From Gammaproteobacteria bacterium (GTDB lineage Bacteria; Pseudomonadota; Gammaproteobacteria; Pseudomonadales; Azotimanducaceae): a DNA stretch of 64,000 nucleotides. Of this stretch, positions 47,263-56,909 are shown one piece after another. The DNA is taken from the NCBI GenBank assembly GCA_009840545.1, contig VXNM01000008.1, forward strand, positions 192,339 to 256,338, given 5' to 3'. The position numbers and the translations under genes are program-made. The first letter of the stretch is position 1. Each line of letters begins with the position of its first letter. Below the pieces are notes generated by a model, which was not told where the DNA came from, did not search any database, and was given only the letters and a program-made list of their open reading frames with translations.

Positions 47263-48161
47263 ATCCTCGTCATTTTCTAAGTCTGTTCGACTTAGAACCC
47301 TCTGAACTCAAGCGAATCGTACGTCGCGGAGTCGAACTCAAGCAATTGCAGGGACAGCGTCAGGAGCACCAAACCTGCGCGGGCTACCTGCTTGGAATGA
47401 TCTTTGAACTGAGTTCCACGCGCACACGAGTGGCCTTTGAAGCCGGAATGTATCACTTGGGTGGCGCGTCGATCTTTCTGAGCCCAGTGGACACTCAACT
47501 GGGACGCGGTGAGCCAATTGAAGACACTGCACGTGTGCTCTCGCGAATGGTGGACATTGTCATGATTCGCGCGAAGAAACACGAGACGATTTCTCGATTC
47601 GCCAAATATTCTTCCGTGCCAGTAATCAACGGTATGAGCGACACACTCCATCCATGCCAGCTCTTGGCCGATATTCAAACTTTCGTCGAGCACCGTGGAT
47701 CAATACAAGGAAAACGAGTCGCATTTGTTGGAGACGGCTACAACATGTGCAATTCCTATATAGAAGCCGCAGTCCAATTTGATTTTGAACTTCGCGTAGC
47801 CACTCCGCCAGACCATGCTCCGCAAGTACCTGATCGAGCATCGGGACATGTAGCACTTGCGGCGGACCCCACAGAGGCAGTGACCGATGCGGACCTCGTA
47901 GTCACAGACGTTTGGTCGTCGATGGGACACGAGGACGACCGAGAGCGAATCAATGCATTCGATGGCTATCAGGTGACCAGCGAACTCTTGGACAATGCCA
48001 ACAACGACTGCATTTTTCTTCACTGTCTTCCTGCTCATCGGGGAGAGGAAGTCGATGAGTTGGTGTTGGACGACCCAAGATCCGTTGTGTGGGATGAAGC
48101 CGGCAATCGTCTTCATTCACAGAAAGCACTGCTGGAATTTCTGCTTACGGCGGATCAGTGA
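47259..48161 (+). CDS. argF: Ornithine carbamoyltransferase
   Basis: The 300-residue enzyme makes citrulline from ornithine and carbamoyl phosphate. The carbamoyl-phosphate site is [10 protein letters not shown], followed by [12 protein letters not shown], the ornithine-side segment DVWSSMGHE and [11 protein letters not shown]. Short length and [10 protein letters not shown] at the start are typical of the anabolic form in non-enteric gammaproteobacteria. It is the second gene of argD-argF and is convergent with the ankyrin gene, two bases apart. Confidence 0.97.
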   Translation: MNPRHFLSLFDLEPSELKRIVRRGVELKQLQGQRQEHQTCAGYLLGMIFELSSTRTRVAFEAGMYHLGGASIFLSPVDTQLGRGEPIEDTARVLSRMVDIVMIRAKKHETISRFAKYSSVPVINGMSDTLHPCQLLADIQTFVEHRGSIQGKRVAFVGDGYNMCNSYIEAAVQFDFELRVATPPDHAPQVPDRASGHVALAADPTEAVTDADLVVTDVWSSMGHEDDRERINAFDGYQVTSELLDNANNDCIFLHCLPAHRGEEVDELVLDDPRSVVWDEAGNRLHSQKALLEFLLTADQ

Positions 48162-48163
48162 GT

Positions 48164-50446
48164 CTAGGACCCCTCGTCCTTCTTATTGATTCGTTCCCAA
48201 ATCCATTTGGCGAGTTCCTCATGACCACCCGCATGCGCCCATCCTGCTGCTGTGCCGTCGAATTGTGCATCCTGAAGTGTAGGGTCCGCCCCTCTAGCTA
48301 GCAACAGTTCGACCAACTTGCGATTGCCATTGATCGCCGCTTGGTGGATGGCTCGTACATCGCCCCAAAGAGTCGCATTCGGATCCATTCCCGCACTCAA
48401 CAGAGCCCTAACAAACTCGGTATCCCCTAGAGTGGATGATTCAATGAATGCCTCGACCGCTGTTTTGCTTGACATATCAGCACTCTCAAGGAACACATTC
48501 AATTTGCCAACGTTTCTGTTGTCCTGCATATCCACAAGGAACTTCCATCCTTCGCTCAGTTCTGCACCTGCTTTAGCAAGCTTGTGCGTCATCGCCATGG
48601 TGAGTCCCTGTTCACGGGGATGGCCGGAAGACGTCAAGAGACCCACTGTATCGTTGCCTGGTCCTCCCCGATAGGTATATGTCAACGCTCGAGCGTCGCA
48701 GCCTACGTCGTCAATCAGGTACTCCATGATCTCCAGGACGTTGCTGGGTGTTACCTGTCTTTCGCCTTCGAAACCGTTCACACCAACGTAATTCAACAAC
48801 GTGCACCGATGAGGTCGCGGCGATCTAGCACCTGCGAAGTGCGGTCGACCACTGCAAATGCGCTTCAAAGTCGCTACGTCGCCCGATGGTATTGCAGAAG
48901 CCGCTTCCTCGAACGCATCCATTTCCGAACGAGACAGGCAGAGGTCGGAGCGCTTCTCGCTAATTCCACCGAGAACTTCAATCATTTCTTCATCGCAATT
49001 CAAGTCTTCAAGTGCGATATCAACCGGTGCACGGCCTGAAAAGTCCAATAGCTTCGTATCGGCACCAGCATCGACGAGAAGTTTGCACATCTTGTGATGC
49101 CCTAGCATTGCAGCACAGTGAAGTGCGCCAAATCCGTCGTAGTCCACCGCATTAGGATTGATTCCACCTTCCAGCATGAGTTGCATGGCGGTAATCGACC
49201 CTCTACTCGCGGCAAGTCGAAGCCAAAGGTGATCTTCGTAGCGCCATTGTCCCGGGGGCGGAAGCGAATGGGTCATCGATCGTGCGGTGTCAGAATCTTC
49301 CGCGAAGCAAGCTCCAAACCAACGATCAATTTCGTTGCATTCATCCATCGACGCACCAATTTCGGTGAGGTACTCGGTGCACTTCGTACGATTAAGCGCA
49401 ACAGCGATTGAGAGTGGAGTTCGACCGCAAGTGTCATGCTGCGACAACGATGCACCCGCTTCGACAAGCTTCCTGCACAAAGTTGGATATCCATTGGCAA
49501 CAATGGCTTCGTGGAGAGAGCCACCACGATAACTGAGTGCAGTCTTGTCCCACTTGGGATCGGCACCAGCACCCAGCAGCAAGTCCGTCATTGCGTTGGA
49601 ACCAAGATCAATTGCGTGAGGCAGGGCATGGCACAAATGCCATTCAGGCGGTTCGGACAACAAGAGCATTCGCATGCTCTCGACATCGTCCTCATTGACG
49701 GCGTACCACATGGCGCTACCTTCGTAGAGTGTCGGTCCGTCATCAATACTTGCACCGTTTGCTAGCAGTGCTTGGACTATCACGTGGTCTCTACTTAGCC
49801 CAATTGCTCCGCCGAGCACCGTGTGAAAACCGCGAAGAGTATCGCTTTCAAGACAGCCAACGGAAGGGTCTGCTCCCGCTTCAATCAGAGTCATAGCGAT
49901 GCTTCTACGAATATCGCTCGAATTCTCAAAAGGATTGGAGCGAACACAACACGCATAGGAGAGAGCATGCCAACCTAACGGTTCCATTCTTTCGTTAGTG
50001 TCGATTTTCTTGACCCACTGAGTAGAGCTTTCATTGCCTAACGCAATCGAGACGCTCGGCGAATCTCGTAGTACGCGCTCGTCAAAATCACATAGCCGTT
50101 GGACTTTTTCCGAGTTTCCAACGTATGCGGCAGCAATTGCTGCGCGTTCAATCGACCCAATACTGCGCTTCTCGTTTTCTTCCAGAGATTTCAAGTGTTC
50201 CCATGAATCAAACCCAAGTTCTCTCGAAACTAACTCATGAGCGACGTCAAACACAGCCAAGTTTCCGCGTTTAACACCGAGTCTCTGCATGCGGTGCTCA
50301 AATACCCGAGCCTTCGTCCTTGCGATGTGTTGAAGAGCTTCGCATCGCCTGTCGAACTCAACCTTATTGAGAGCAGCCAGTCCTTTCTCAATATGAGTGA
50401 TCGGTTTTTCTTTTATTTTCAAAGTGTTAGGTGACTTCATCGACAA
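48164..50446 (-). CDS. Ankyrin-repeat protein
   Basis: The 760-residue protein has no signal peptide. Residues 1-90 contain FDVAHELVSRELGFDSWEHLKSL, a lead-in segment common in bacterial ankyrin proteins. Degenerate ankyrin repeats follow to the C-terminus; clear ones include VQALLANGASIDDG, LCRKLVEAGASLSQHDTCGRTPLSIA, GALHCAAMLGHHKMCKLLVDAGAD and AIHQAAINGNRKLVELLLARGADPT. They mediate protein binding; the partner is unknown. At least ten repeats can be counted. It is divergent from nrdA across 183 bases. It could be cytosolic or an effector; no secretion system is visible nearby. Confidence 0.88.
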   Translation of the reverse strand: MSMKSPNTLKIKEKPITHIEKGLAALNKVEFDRRCEALQHIARTKARVFEHRMQRLGVKRGNLAVFDVAHELVSRELGFDSWEHLKSLEENEKRSIGSIERAAIAAAYVGNSEKVQRLCDFDERVLRDSPSVSIALGNESSTQWVKKIDTNERMEPLGWHALSYACCVRSNPFENSSDIRRSIAMTLIEAGADPSVGCLESDTLRGFHTVLGGAIGLSRDHVIVQALLANGASIDDGPTLYEGSAMWYAVNEDDVESMRMLLLSEPPEWHLCHALPHAIDLGSNAMTDLLLGAGADPKWDKTALSYRGGSLHEAIVANGYPTLCRKLVEAGASLSQHDTCGRTPLSIAVALNRTKCTEYLTEIGASMDECNEIDRWFGACFAEDSDTARSMTHSLPPPGQWRYEDHLWLRLAASRGSITAMQLMLEGGINPNAVDYDGFGALHCAAMLGHHKMCKLLVDAGADTKLLDFSGRAPVDIALEDLNCDEEMIEVLGGISEKRSDLCLSRSEMDAFEEAASAIPSGDVATLKRICSGRPHFAGARSPRPHRCTLLNYVGVNGFEGERQVTPSNVLEIMEYLIDDVGCDARALTYTYRGGPGNDTVGLLTSSGHPREQGLTMAMTHKLAKAGAELSEGWKFLVDMQDNRNVGKLNVFLESADMSSKTAVEAFIESSTLGDTEFVRALLSAGMDPNATLWGDVRAIHQAAINGNRKLVELLLARGADPTLQDAQFDGTAAGWAHAGGHEELAKWIWERINKKDEGS

Positions 50447-50511
50447 TGAATATTACTTCAATATGCAAGAATCGTTTGCGATGTGTTAGGCTAATGGATC
50501 AAACTAACATA

Positions 50512-50544
50512 AGCGAGCACGCCACTCTTTTTTCGGTGCTTGCT
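50512..50544 (+). promoter_or_regulatory. Structured leader upstream of nrdA
   Basis: The arms AGCGAGCAC (50512-50520) and GTGCTTGCT (50536-50544) form a nine-pair stem with one G-T pair, around a loop containing six T. A second small hairpin, ACCGC-AAAG-GCGGT, follows at about 50575-50590, before the nrdA start at 50630. It may be a leader structure affecting nrdA expression. I could not match it to a named riboswitch. Confidence 0.35.
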
Positions 50545-50629
50545 GGGGGAAACAAACGAGACTGGGTTGTACCGCTACCGCAAAGGCGGTCGGTGTTCGA
50601 CCTTATGAGATCGTAGCTCAAAACACCAC

Positions 50630-53530
50630 ATGAATATTGCCGGAGAAATACGCGTAATCAAACGCGATGGAAATGTTGTCGCATTTGACGGAAACAAGAT
50701 AGTCGCTGCGATAACCAAAGCTTTCATAGCCGTCGAAGGATCGGCCTATGTCACAGCCAGCTCGATTCGGGATCAGATTCAAGATCTTGCTCAAGCCGTA
50801 ACGGAGCGGATTGCCAGAGGAAATCCCGATGGTGGTACCGTCGACATAGAAGACATTCAGGATCAAGTAGAGCTAGCGCTCATGCGGGGTGAATTTCACC
50901 GCATCGCTCGTGCCTATGTGATTTACCGAGAGCAACGAGCCGCTGAACGCCGTGAACGTGAACGCCAAGAATTTCAGCTCTCGGACACAACGATTAGCTT
51001 TGTGCGGGCTGACGGCACCAGAGCGCCGTTGGAGCAGGCAGTCTGGTCCAACGTCCTTGACGAAATCTGTGGCGGTCTTTCTGATGTCGAACCTAGTCGA
51101 TTGTTCGATGAAATGGCGAGTGACGCGCACAACGACATCACAGAGCAAGAAGTGTTTGCGTTGTTGATCATGACCGCGAGGTCTCTGATCGAAGAAGAAC
51201 CCCAGTACAGCACTGTTGCCGCACGTATTCTGTTCATTAATCTGCGCAAGGAAACACTTGAGTTCCTCATGCCGGACCAGCTACAGGTTGGTGCAAGCGT
51301 AGCGGAACCAGACATGGACGATGTATATCAGTCCGTCTTCCCAGCATTCATCCAACGCGGAATCGACTTGGGATTTCTCAATCCCGAACTCGGTCAGTTT
51401 GATTTGGATGCGCTTGCTAAAGGGCTGAAACCTGAGCGAGACCGGAAGTTTGCCTACTTGGGCCTGCGAACTCTTTACGATCGATATTTCTTGCATAGTG
51501 AAGGTACTCGCTTCGAACTACCTCAAGTCTTCTTCATGCGAGTCGCCATGGGATTGGCACTGGGAGAGACCTACCGCGAAGAACGAGCGATAGAGTTCTA
51601 CGAGACGTTGTCCTCATTCAACTTCATGAGTTCCACGCCTACCCTGTTTAATTCCGGCACGGTTCGATCGCAGTTGTCGTCATGCTACATATCTACGGTG
51701 CCCGATGATCTTGAGGGAATTTACAACTCAATTCACGACAACGCGATGCTTTCCAAGTGGGCCGGAGGCTTGGGTAACGACTGGACCCGGGTTCGAGCAC
51801 TTGGCGCATACATTCGAGGCACGAACGGTAAATCCCAAGGTGTCGTCCCGTTCCTCAAAGTCGTTAACGACACCGCCGTTGCAGTCAATCAGGGAGGAAA
51901 ACGGAGAGGGGCTGTTTGCTCCTACTTGGAGTCCTGGCATCTTGATATAGAGGAATTTCTCGAGCTTCGAAAGAACACGGGAGATGACCGCCGGCGCACT
52001 CCCGACATGCATACCGCAAATTGGATCCCTGATTTGTTCATGGAGAGAGTTCACCAACGAGAATCATGGACGTTGTTCTCTCCGCACGACGTGCCTGAAC
52101 TGCATGAACTATACGGCAATGAGTTTCGTGTGGCGTACGAAAATGCAGAGGCTCGGGCTCGGGCTGGAACTATCAAGCAGTTCAAAGTTGTGGGCGCGGT
52201 TGAGCTGTGGAGAAAGATGCTCACGGCGTTGTTCGAGACTGGTCATGCATGGATTACATTCAAGGATCCGATCAATTTGAGATCGCCACAGCAACACGCC
52301 GGAGTGATTCACTCGTCCAATCTCTGCACCGAAATAACGCTAAATACTTCTGACGACGAAATTGCCGTTTGCAATCTCGGTTCGATCAATCTTTCGAACC
52401 ACATGAGTGAGCTGGGAGAGTTGGACTACGACAAACTTCGAACAACTGTTCGAACTGCCGTACGCATGTTAGATAACGTCATCGACATAAACTACTACGC
52501 AGTAACGACTGCTCGGAACTCCAACGCTCGTCACCGACCGATCGGATTGGGATTGATGGGGTTCCATGACGCACTATTCAAGAAGAGAGTGCCCTACAGT
52601 AGCCCTGCCGCCGTGCAATTCGCCGACAACTCGATGGAGGCAATATCCTATTTCGCAATAGAAGCCTCTTCGGATCTTGCCCAAGAGCGCGGTACATATC
52701 ACACCTATGAGGGCTCGCTATGGCAACAAGGCATCCTACCGCTTGACTCGCTCAAGAAACTTCAGGAGGAACGAAACAACCCTGAGTACTGTGCGTTCGA
52801 CACTACAGCCACCATGGACTGGGATACCTTACGTGACAAGGTCGTACAGCACGGGATGCGAAACTCAAACGTTATGGCCATCGCGCCCACAGCGACGATT
52901 GCAAACATCACTGGTGTCACGCAGTCCATAGAACCGACCCTTTTGAACTTGTTTGTGAAGGCAAATCTCTCGGGTGATTTCACCGTCGCGAATACATATC
53001 TGATCGACGACCTGAAAAGGCTTGATATTTGGGATCGCGTAATGTCGGTCGAACTCAAGGCTAACAACGGTAGTGTTCAACGTATCGAACAAATACCAGA
53101 AGATCTTAGAGAGCTTTACGTGACTGCATTTGAGATTGACCAACAATGGCTGATTGAATGTGCGTCGCGCCGTCAAAAATGGATAGATCAGTCCCAATCG
53201 CTAAACCTATACTGTGCCAAACCAAGCGGTCCGACCCTGGATGCAATGTATCGCAACGCGTGGAGACTTGGGTTGAAAACCACCTACTACTTGCGAACCC
53301 TATCGGCATCAGACGCTGAAAAGTCGACATTGGATGACGACCAATCTCTCATGTCGGTTAAGGCTGCCCGTCCACAAGCTGCAACTCCTGCCAACCCATC
53401 TGGAACTGGTGACAAACCGACACTAGAACCATCCAAAGTGCAAGCTGCAGCGCAAGAACGGTCTAACCTATCTGATCCACAAGCACCGTATTGTTCATTC
53501 GACGACCCGGACTGCGAAGCCTGTCAGTAG
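50630..53530 (+). CDS. nrdA: Ribonucleoside-diphosphate reductase alpha subunit, class Ia
   Basis: The 966-residue catalytic subunit reduces ribonucleotides to deoxyribonucleotides. Two N-terminal ATP-cone-like regions are visible, one starting IRVIKRDGNVVAFDGNKIV and a second starting TISFVRADGTRAPLEQAVW. The catalytic barrel carries the redox Cys in RSQLSSCYI, the NLCTEI active-site segment with Cys and Glu, and the C-terminal tail ends with CEAC for re-reduction. Length is like Pseudomonas NrdA (about 960) and longer than E. coli (761), mainly from the extra cone. It works with NrdB at 54464, but about 930 bases separate the genes. Confidence 0.96.
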   Translation: MNIAGEIRVIKRDGNVVAFDGNKIVAAITKAFIAVEGSAYVTASSIRDQIQDLAQAVTERIARGNPDGGTVDIEDIQDQVELALMRGEFHRIARAYVIYREQRAAERRERERQEFQLSDTTISFVRADGTRAPLEQAVWSNVLDEICGGLSDVEPSRLFDEMASDAHNDITEQEVFALLIMTARSLIEEEPQYSTVAARILFINLRKETLEFLMPDQLQVGASVAEPDMDDVYQSVFPAFIQRGIDLGFLNPELGQFDLDALAKGLKPERDRKFAYLGLRTLYDRYFLHSEGTRFELPQVFFMRVAMGLALGETYREERAIEFYETLSSFNFMSSTPTLFNSGTVRSQLSSCYISTVPDDLEGIYNSIHDNAMLSKWAGGLGNDWTRVRALGAYIRGTNGKSQGVVPFLKVVNDTAVAVNQGGKRRGAVCSYLESWHLDIEEFLELRKNTGDDRRRTPDMHTANWIPDLFMERVHQRESWTLFSPHDVPELHELYGNEFRVAYENAEARARAGTIKQFKVVGAVELWRKMLTALFETGHAWITFKDPINLRSPQQHAGVIHSSNLCTEITLNTSDDEIAVCNLGSINLSNHMSELGELDYDKLRTTVRTAVRMLDNVIDINYYAVTTARNSNARHRPIGLGLMGFHDALFKKRVPYSSPAAVQFADNSMEAISYFAIEASSDLAQERGTYHTYEGSLWQQGILPLDSLKKLQEERNNPEYCAFDTTATMDWDTLRDKVVQHGMRNSNVMAIAPTATIANITGVTQSIEPTLLNLFVKANLSGDFTVANTYLIDDLKRLDIWDRVMSVELKANNGSVQRIEQIPEDLRELYVTAFEIDQQWLIECASRRQKWIDQSQSLNLYCAKPSGPTLDAMYRNAWRLGLKTTYYLRTLSASDAEKSTLDDDQSLMSVKAARPQAATPANPSGTGDKPTLEPSKVQAAAQERSNLSDPQAPYCSFDDPDCEACQ

Positions 53531-54463
53531 ACACATCTTCCTAGCTTTGGGGCGCTGAGACGCCCAAACTAACTGGTGACGGCGCAATTGTGAGTCTCGA
53601 TGCTGCACCCATCCCTAGATTTGGGTTTAGCCGTGCATTGTTCGGCGTGAGATACTCACTCCCACTGTTGATTGGAGGAGCGAGATTGACGTTCGTATTG
53701 CAGACGATTTCTTGAGAAAATGTAGATAGCTGTCGTAAGACCGGTGAGATCCGCTGGCGGACGCACATAGAGCTGCTGTTAAATTCAAACTACTGTCAAA
53801 CTGCACTAGCAGCTCTAAATCACTATATCGGCCTGATCGATCTAGTGTTGGAGTAGACATAGAGAGCTCTGAGTCGTAAGGACGTTGTACTTCTTGTCAC
53901 CTGGCCGATCCAGACGTCGCACTAGTACTTGCGTCTAGCTCTCGTAGAAGTCTGCTCCATGTCGGTGATTCACTCCCGCGGTCGAGCGCAACAGTTCCTA
54001 TTTACGAATCGTCATGTCCTCAAGCCATGCTTCGCAAAATCCATTGTGCGGAGTGATAGTTGAGGCACGGTAGGGCACAGTGCTCAAGTCCGACCTATTC
54101 TTCCACGCAAAACTACCCAACAGGTAATTGACACACACGTACCGTTTGACTGAGCATGCGGAAAAATAGGACAGAACTGCACGAAGACAGTCCTTTTTCA
54201 ATCAAGTGCTGGCTCATGCATTTTGAACTGCTTAATCGACTCTTGATCAACCAATCTGAAGTGGTTCTTCATTGCGTAAATCACGCTTCTTTGGCACAAA
54301 TGAGATGCGCCAAAAATCAACCAACTAACGTGAATTCTCGCTGCCCAGAGCGAGAACTAACAACATCGCTCGAGATCTAGAAATTTGAGGGTCCATTTTG
54401 TTAACATGTCGGTTTGCTTGCTCAAAGCAAGCAAACCGAAGAGGACTGGGAGGGAACATCAGA
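53531..54463. other. Large gap between nrdA and nrdB
   Basis: About 930 bases. A hairpin of TTTGGGGCG and CGCCCAAA at 53546-53568 follows nrdA and may weaken read-through, though no T run follows. Several short leftward frames (53541-53768, 53627-53860, 53998-54201) lack starts, starting motifs or any family I recognise. Fragments such as VNHRHGADF at about 53960 hint at a decayed gene, but not convincingly. The right end holds the nrdB leader hairpin. Confidence 0.5.
54410..54438 (+). promoter_or_regulatory. Perfect 13-bp hairpin in the nrdB leader
   Basis: CGGTTTGCTTGCT (54410-54422), a CAA loop and AGCAAGCAAACCG (54426-54438) form a perfect 13-bp stem with a three-base loop. It ends 25 bases before the nrdB ATG and just ahead of the ribosome-binding site GGGAGGG. 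There is no T run, so an attenuator of the simple type is unlikely. It may protect the message, bind a protein or control translation. Confidence 0.65.
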
Positions 54464-55672
54464 ATGCTGACTTGGGACGATGACAAGGACGTAACGGTAA
54501 CGAGAACAGCTGAAACCCAAATGCCGCCAAGTACAAACGGTAAACAGAATGGGCAAGACCATCGATTGAACGCAAAACACCGACAGTTTCAGGAAGAAGC
54601 TGTGTCAAGCAACTCTACGACAAACGACTCCTTCCGAGCGGAAGGCGAAGATTTTGAGCGCGTAACGGTCGACCAAAAACACATCATCAATTGTCGAGCG
54701 GATCTCAACCAATTGGTTCCTTTCAAGTACGACTGGGCGTGGGAAAAGTACCTTCATGGATGCAGCAACCACTGGATGCCACAAGAGATCAACATGAACG
54801 CCGACGTAGCTCTTTGGAAATCCTCTGACGGATTGTCAGAGGATGAGAGGCGTATCGTCAAGCGAAGCTTAGGGTTCTTCTCTACGGCGGATTCCTTGGT
54901 TGCTAACAATCTTGTACTTGCTATATATCGACTGATCACCAATCCAGAATGTCGTCAGTACTTGTTGCGGCAAGCATTCGAGGAAGCCATTCACACGCAC
55001 GCATATCAGTACTGCATTGAGTCACTTGGCATGGACGAAGGCGAGATTTTCAACATGTACCACGAGATTCCTTCGGTCGCTCGAAAAGCGTCGTGGGCAC
55101 TCAGGTACACCCAGGAACTATCAGATCCAACGTTTGAAACTGGCACACCAGAAACGGACAAGACCCTGCTAAAGAATCTGATTGCGTTCTACTGCGTATT
55201 GGAAGGTATTTTCTTCTACTGCGGATTCTCCCAAATATTGTCTATGGGTCGCATGAACAAAATGATTGGCACGTCCGAACAATTTCAGTACATATTGCGC
55301 GACGAATCCATGCATATGAACTTTGGGATCGACGTAATCAACACGATCATTGATGAAAACCCACATGTATGGGACGAAGAGATGCGAGATCTAGCGACCA
55401 AAATGATCGTTGAAGGCACAGATTTGGAAGTAGCCTACGCGCACGACACAATGCCCCATGGCATTCTTGGTATGAATGCTCAAAAAATGACAGAGTACCT
55501 CCACTACATCGCTAACCGCAGGCTACACAGCATCGGTTTGCCCCGTTACTACCAAGGGGTTTCAAATCCGTTCCCGTGGATGTCCGAAGTGATGGATCTC
55601 AAGAAAGAAAAGAACTTCTTCGAGACTCGCGTTACTGACTATCAAACTGGCGGAACACTATCCTGGGATTGA
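54464..55672 (+). CDS. nrdB: Ribonucleoside-diphosphate reductase beta subunit, class Ia
   Basis: The protein has 402 residues from ATG 54464, with GGGAGGG upstream. The ferritin-like subunit carries the di-iron/tyrosyl-radical centre. Ligands are seen in [13 protein letters not shown] (Asp), [11 protein letters not shown] (Glu, His and the radical Tyr at the E-x2-H-x3-Y spacing) and [14 protein letters not shown] (Glu, His). About 65 N-terminal residues are polar and disordered-looking before the conserved [15 protein letters not shown]. The C-terminus ends GGTLSWD, short and acidic as required for docking to NrdA. Confidence 0.96.
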   Translation: MLTWDDDKDVTVTRTAETQMPPSTNGKQNGQDHRLNAKHRQFQEEAVSSNSTTNDSFRAEGEDFERVTVDQKHIINCRADLNQLVPFKYDWAWEKYLHGCSNHWMPQEINMNADVALWKSSDGLSEDERRIVKRSLGFFSTADSLVANNLVLAIYRLITNPECRQYLLRQAFEEAIHTHAYQYCIESLGMDEGEIFNMYHEIPSVARKASWALRYTQELSDPTFETGTPETDKTLLKNLIAFYCVLEGIFFYCGFSQILSMGRMNKMIGTSEQFQYILRDESMHMNFGIDVINTIIDENPHVWDEEMRDLATKMIVEGTDLEVAYAHDTMPHGILGMNAQKMTEYLHYIANRRLHSIGLPRYYQGVSNPFPWMSEVMDLKKEKNFFETRVTDYQTGGTLSWD

Positions 55673-55715
55673 ACAACACCGCGTAATCGGTCCGTCGTTG
55701 CTTCAAGGTAAGTGA

Positions 55716-56648
55716 TTACCAACTAGAGCCTTGTTGCCTTTTTTGCCCTGCGATCCATTTCAGGCTGAGATTAAGTTCGTCTACAAACCGATCCGGCTGA
55801 TCTAGAAATACATGATGCCTAGCGTCGGCTATTGATGCTGTACGCAATGGCTCTGGAATTAGCGAAATCGTGTAATCGTTAGTTGCCCGCGTATACGACT
55901 CACTTTTTTCCCCATAAATAATCGATACTGGTAATTGCAGGCATTCGTAGTCCTTTGGCGACGCTTCGACATCTTTGAGTGCAATAGGCAAATCTGAATC
56001 AAACTTCCATGTGTAAGCGTCCGTTTCGACCAAGATCACCGAATGTTTAGCGATATATCGAAGTAGATAGTCGTTTGTGTTTGGCTGCGCAGGAAACAGT
56101 CGAAACCTCGACTCTGCTATTTCTCGACTTGGATATAGCTTCGGGCGACCTGCTCGCGGTGAGGAATCTGCTAGGTTTCGCTCGGGCTCTTTGGGATCGT
56201 GCACACCTGAATCCACCAAAACCAATCCGCCAAATCTCTCCGGGCGAGCTGCTACAGTCTTTGTCGCCATTCGGCCACCAAAACTATGGCCCACCAGAAT
56301 TGTTGAGGAATCCAGGTTCGCCGCGTCTGCCACAGCGAGGATTTCGTCGACATACGTAGCACTGGTGTACTCGTAGCGATGGTCTGAGTCTCCCATTCCC
56401 GTAAGGTCCATTGCGACTACCCTAGACCCGTCAGAAATTTGTGGAGCGATGAAGTCCCACCATCGAGAGTGCGCATACAATCCATGAAGCATCAAGACAC
56501 CGCCAGCACATGTTGCTCCAGTGTCCCACTGGCGAAACGCCACTTCGCATTCGTGCACTTCAACACTGTGCTCCGTCACGGGTGTTTCCACGGATTCCCA
56601 AAACCAACCGGGAATCGTTGTCGTGCGACCCCTATCCCATCGAGCCAT
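55716..56648 (-). CDS. Alpha/beta hydrolase
   Basis: The 310-residue alpha/beta-hydrolase-fold protein has the oxyanion segment LMLHGLYAHSRWWDF, the nucleophile elbow GHSFGGRM (Ser near residue 120), VDSG in the acid region and the catalytic His in DARHHVFLDQPDRF. The start is ATG 56648, and no signal peptide is seen. The family covers esterases, epoxide hydrolases and dehalogenases; the substrate cannot be assigned. It is convergent with nrdB and divergent from the DUF349 gene. Confidence 0.9.
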   Translation of the reverse strand: MARWDRGRTTTIPGWFWESVETPVTEHSVEVHECEVAFRQWDTGATCAGGVLMLHGLYAHSRWWDFIAPQISDGSRVVAMDLTGMGDSDHRYEYTSATYVDEILAVADAANLDSSTILVGHSFGGRMATKTVAARPERFGGLVLVDSGVHDPKEPERNLADSSPRAGRPKLYPSREIAESRFRLFPAQPNTNDYLLRYIAKHSVILVETDAYTWKFDSDLPIALKDVEASPKDYECLQLPVSIIYGEKSESYTRATNDYTISLIPEPLRTASIADARHHVFLDQPDRFVDELNLSLKWIAGQKRQQGSSW

Positions 56649-56803
56649 TCACTCAATCCTCCAACATACGATTGACAAACAATCTAGCACTCCTCGAAAT
56701 CTCATTGCGACGAACTCTAAAAGAAACTCTCGCAAACCTTCAAAGTTGCCCCAGTTCTCTAGATTGCTCGGTTCGCAACATTTTGTAACATATTGCGTTC
56801 GAA

Positions 56804-56826
56804 GCAGGTTCTTAGTTCGAACCTGC
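56804..56826. repeat. 8-bp inverted repeat before the DUF349 gene
   Basis: GCAGGTTC (56804-56811) and GAACCTGC (56819-56826) pair around seven bases, about 80 bases before ATG 56910. It looks like a tRNA T-arm at first sight, but no tRNA surrounds it. It may be an operator or leader hairpin. Confidence 0.4.
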
Positions 56827-56909
56827 CACTGAACGCCGCATAGCTTGCTAGCGCAGCTACACGACTGCTTGTGGGAGTCGCCAACACAAGCAACACAAGG
56901 TATGTATGC

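Noticed and set aside
48164-50446. Ankyrin protein as a host-directed effector
   Set aside because: There is no secretion signal or secretion genes nearby; ankyrin repeats alone do not support it.
53627-53860. Short leftward frames between nrdA and nrdB as a broken transposase
   Set aside because: Isolated similarities only; no catalytic motif, no terminal repeats and no consistent frame.
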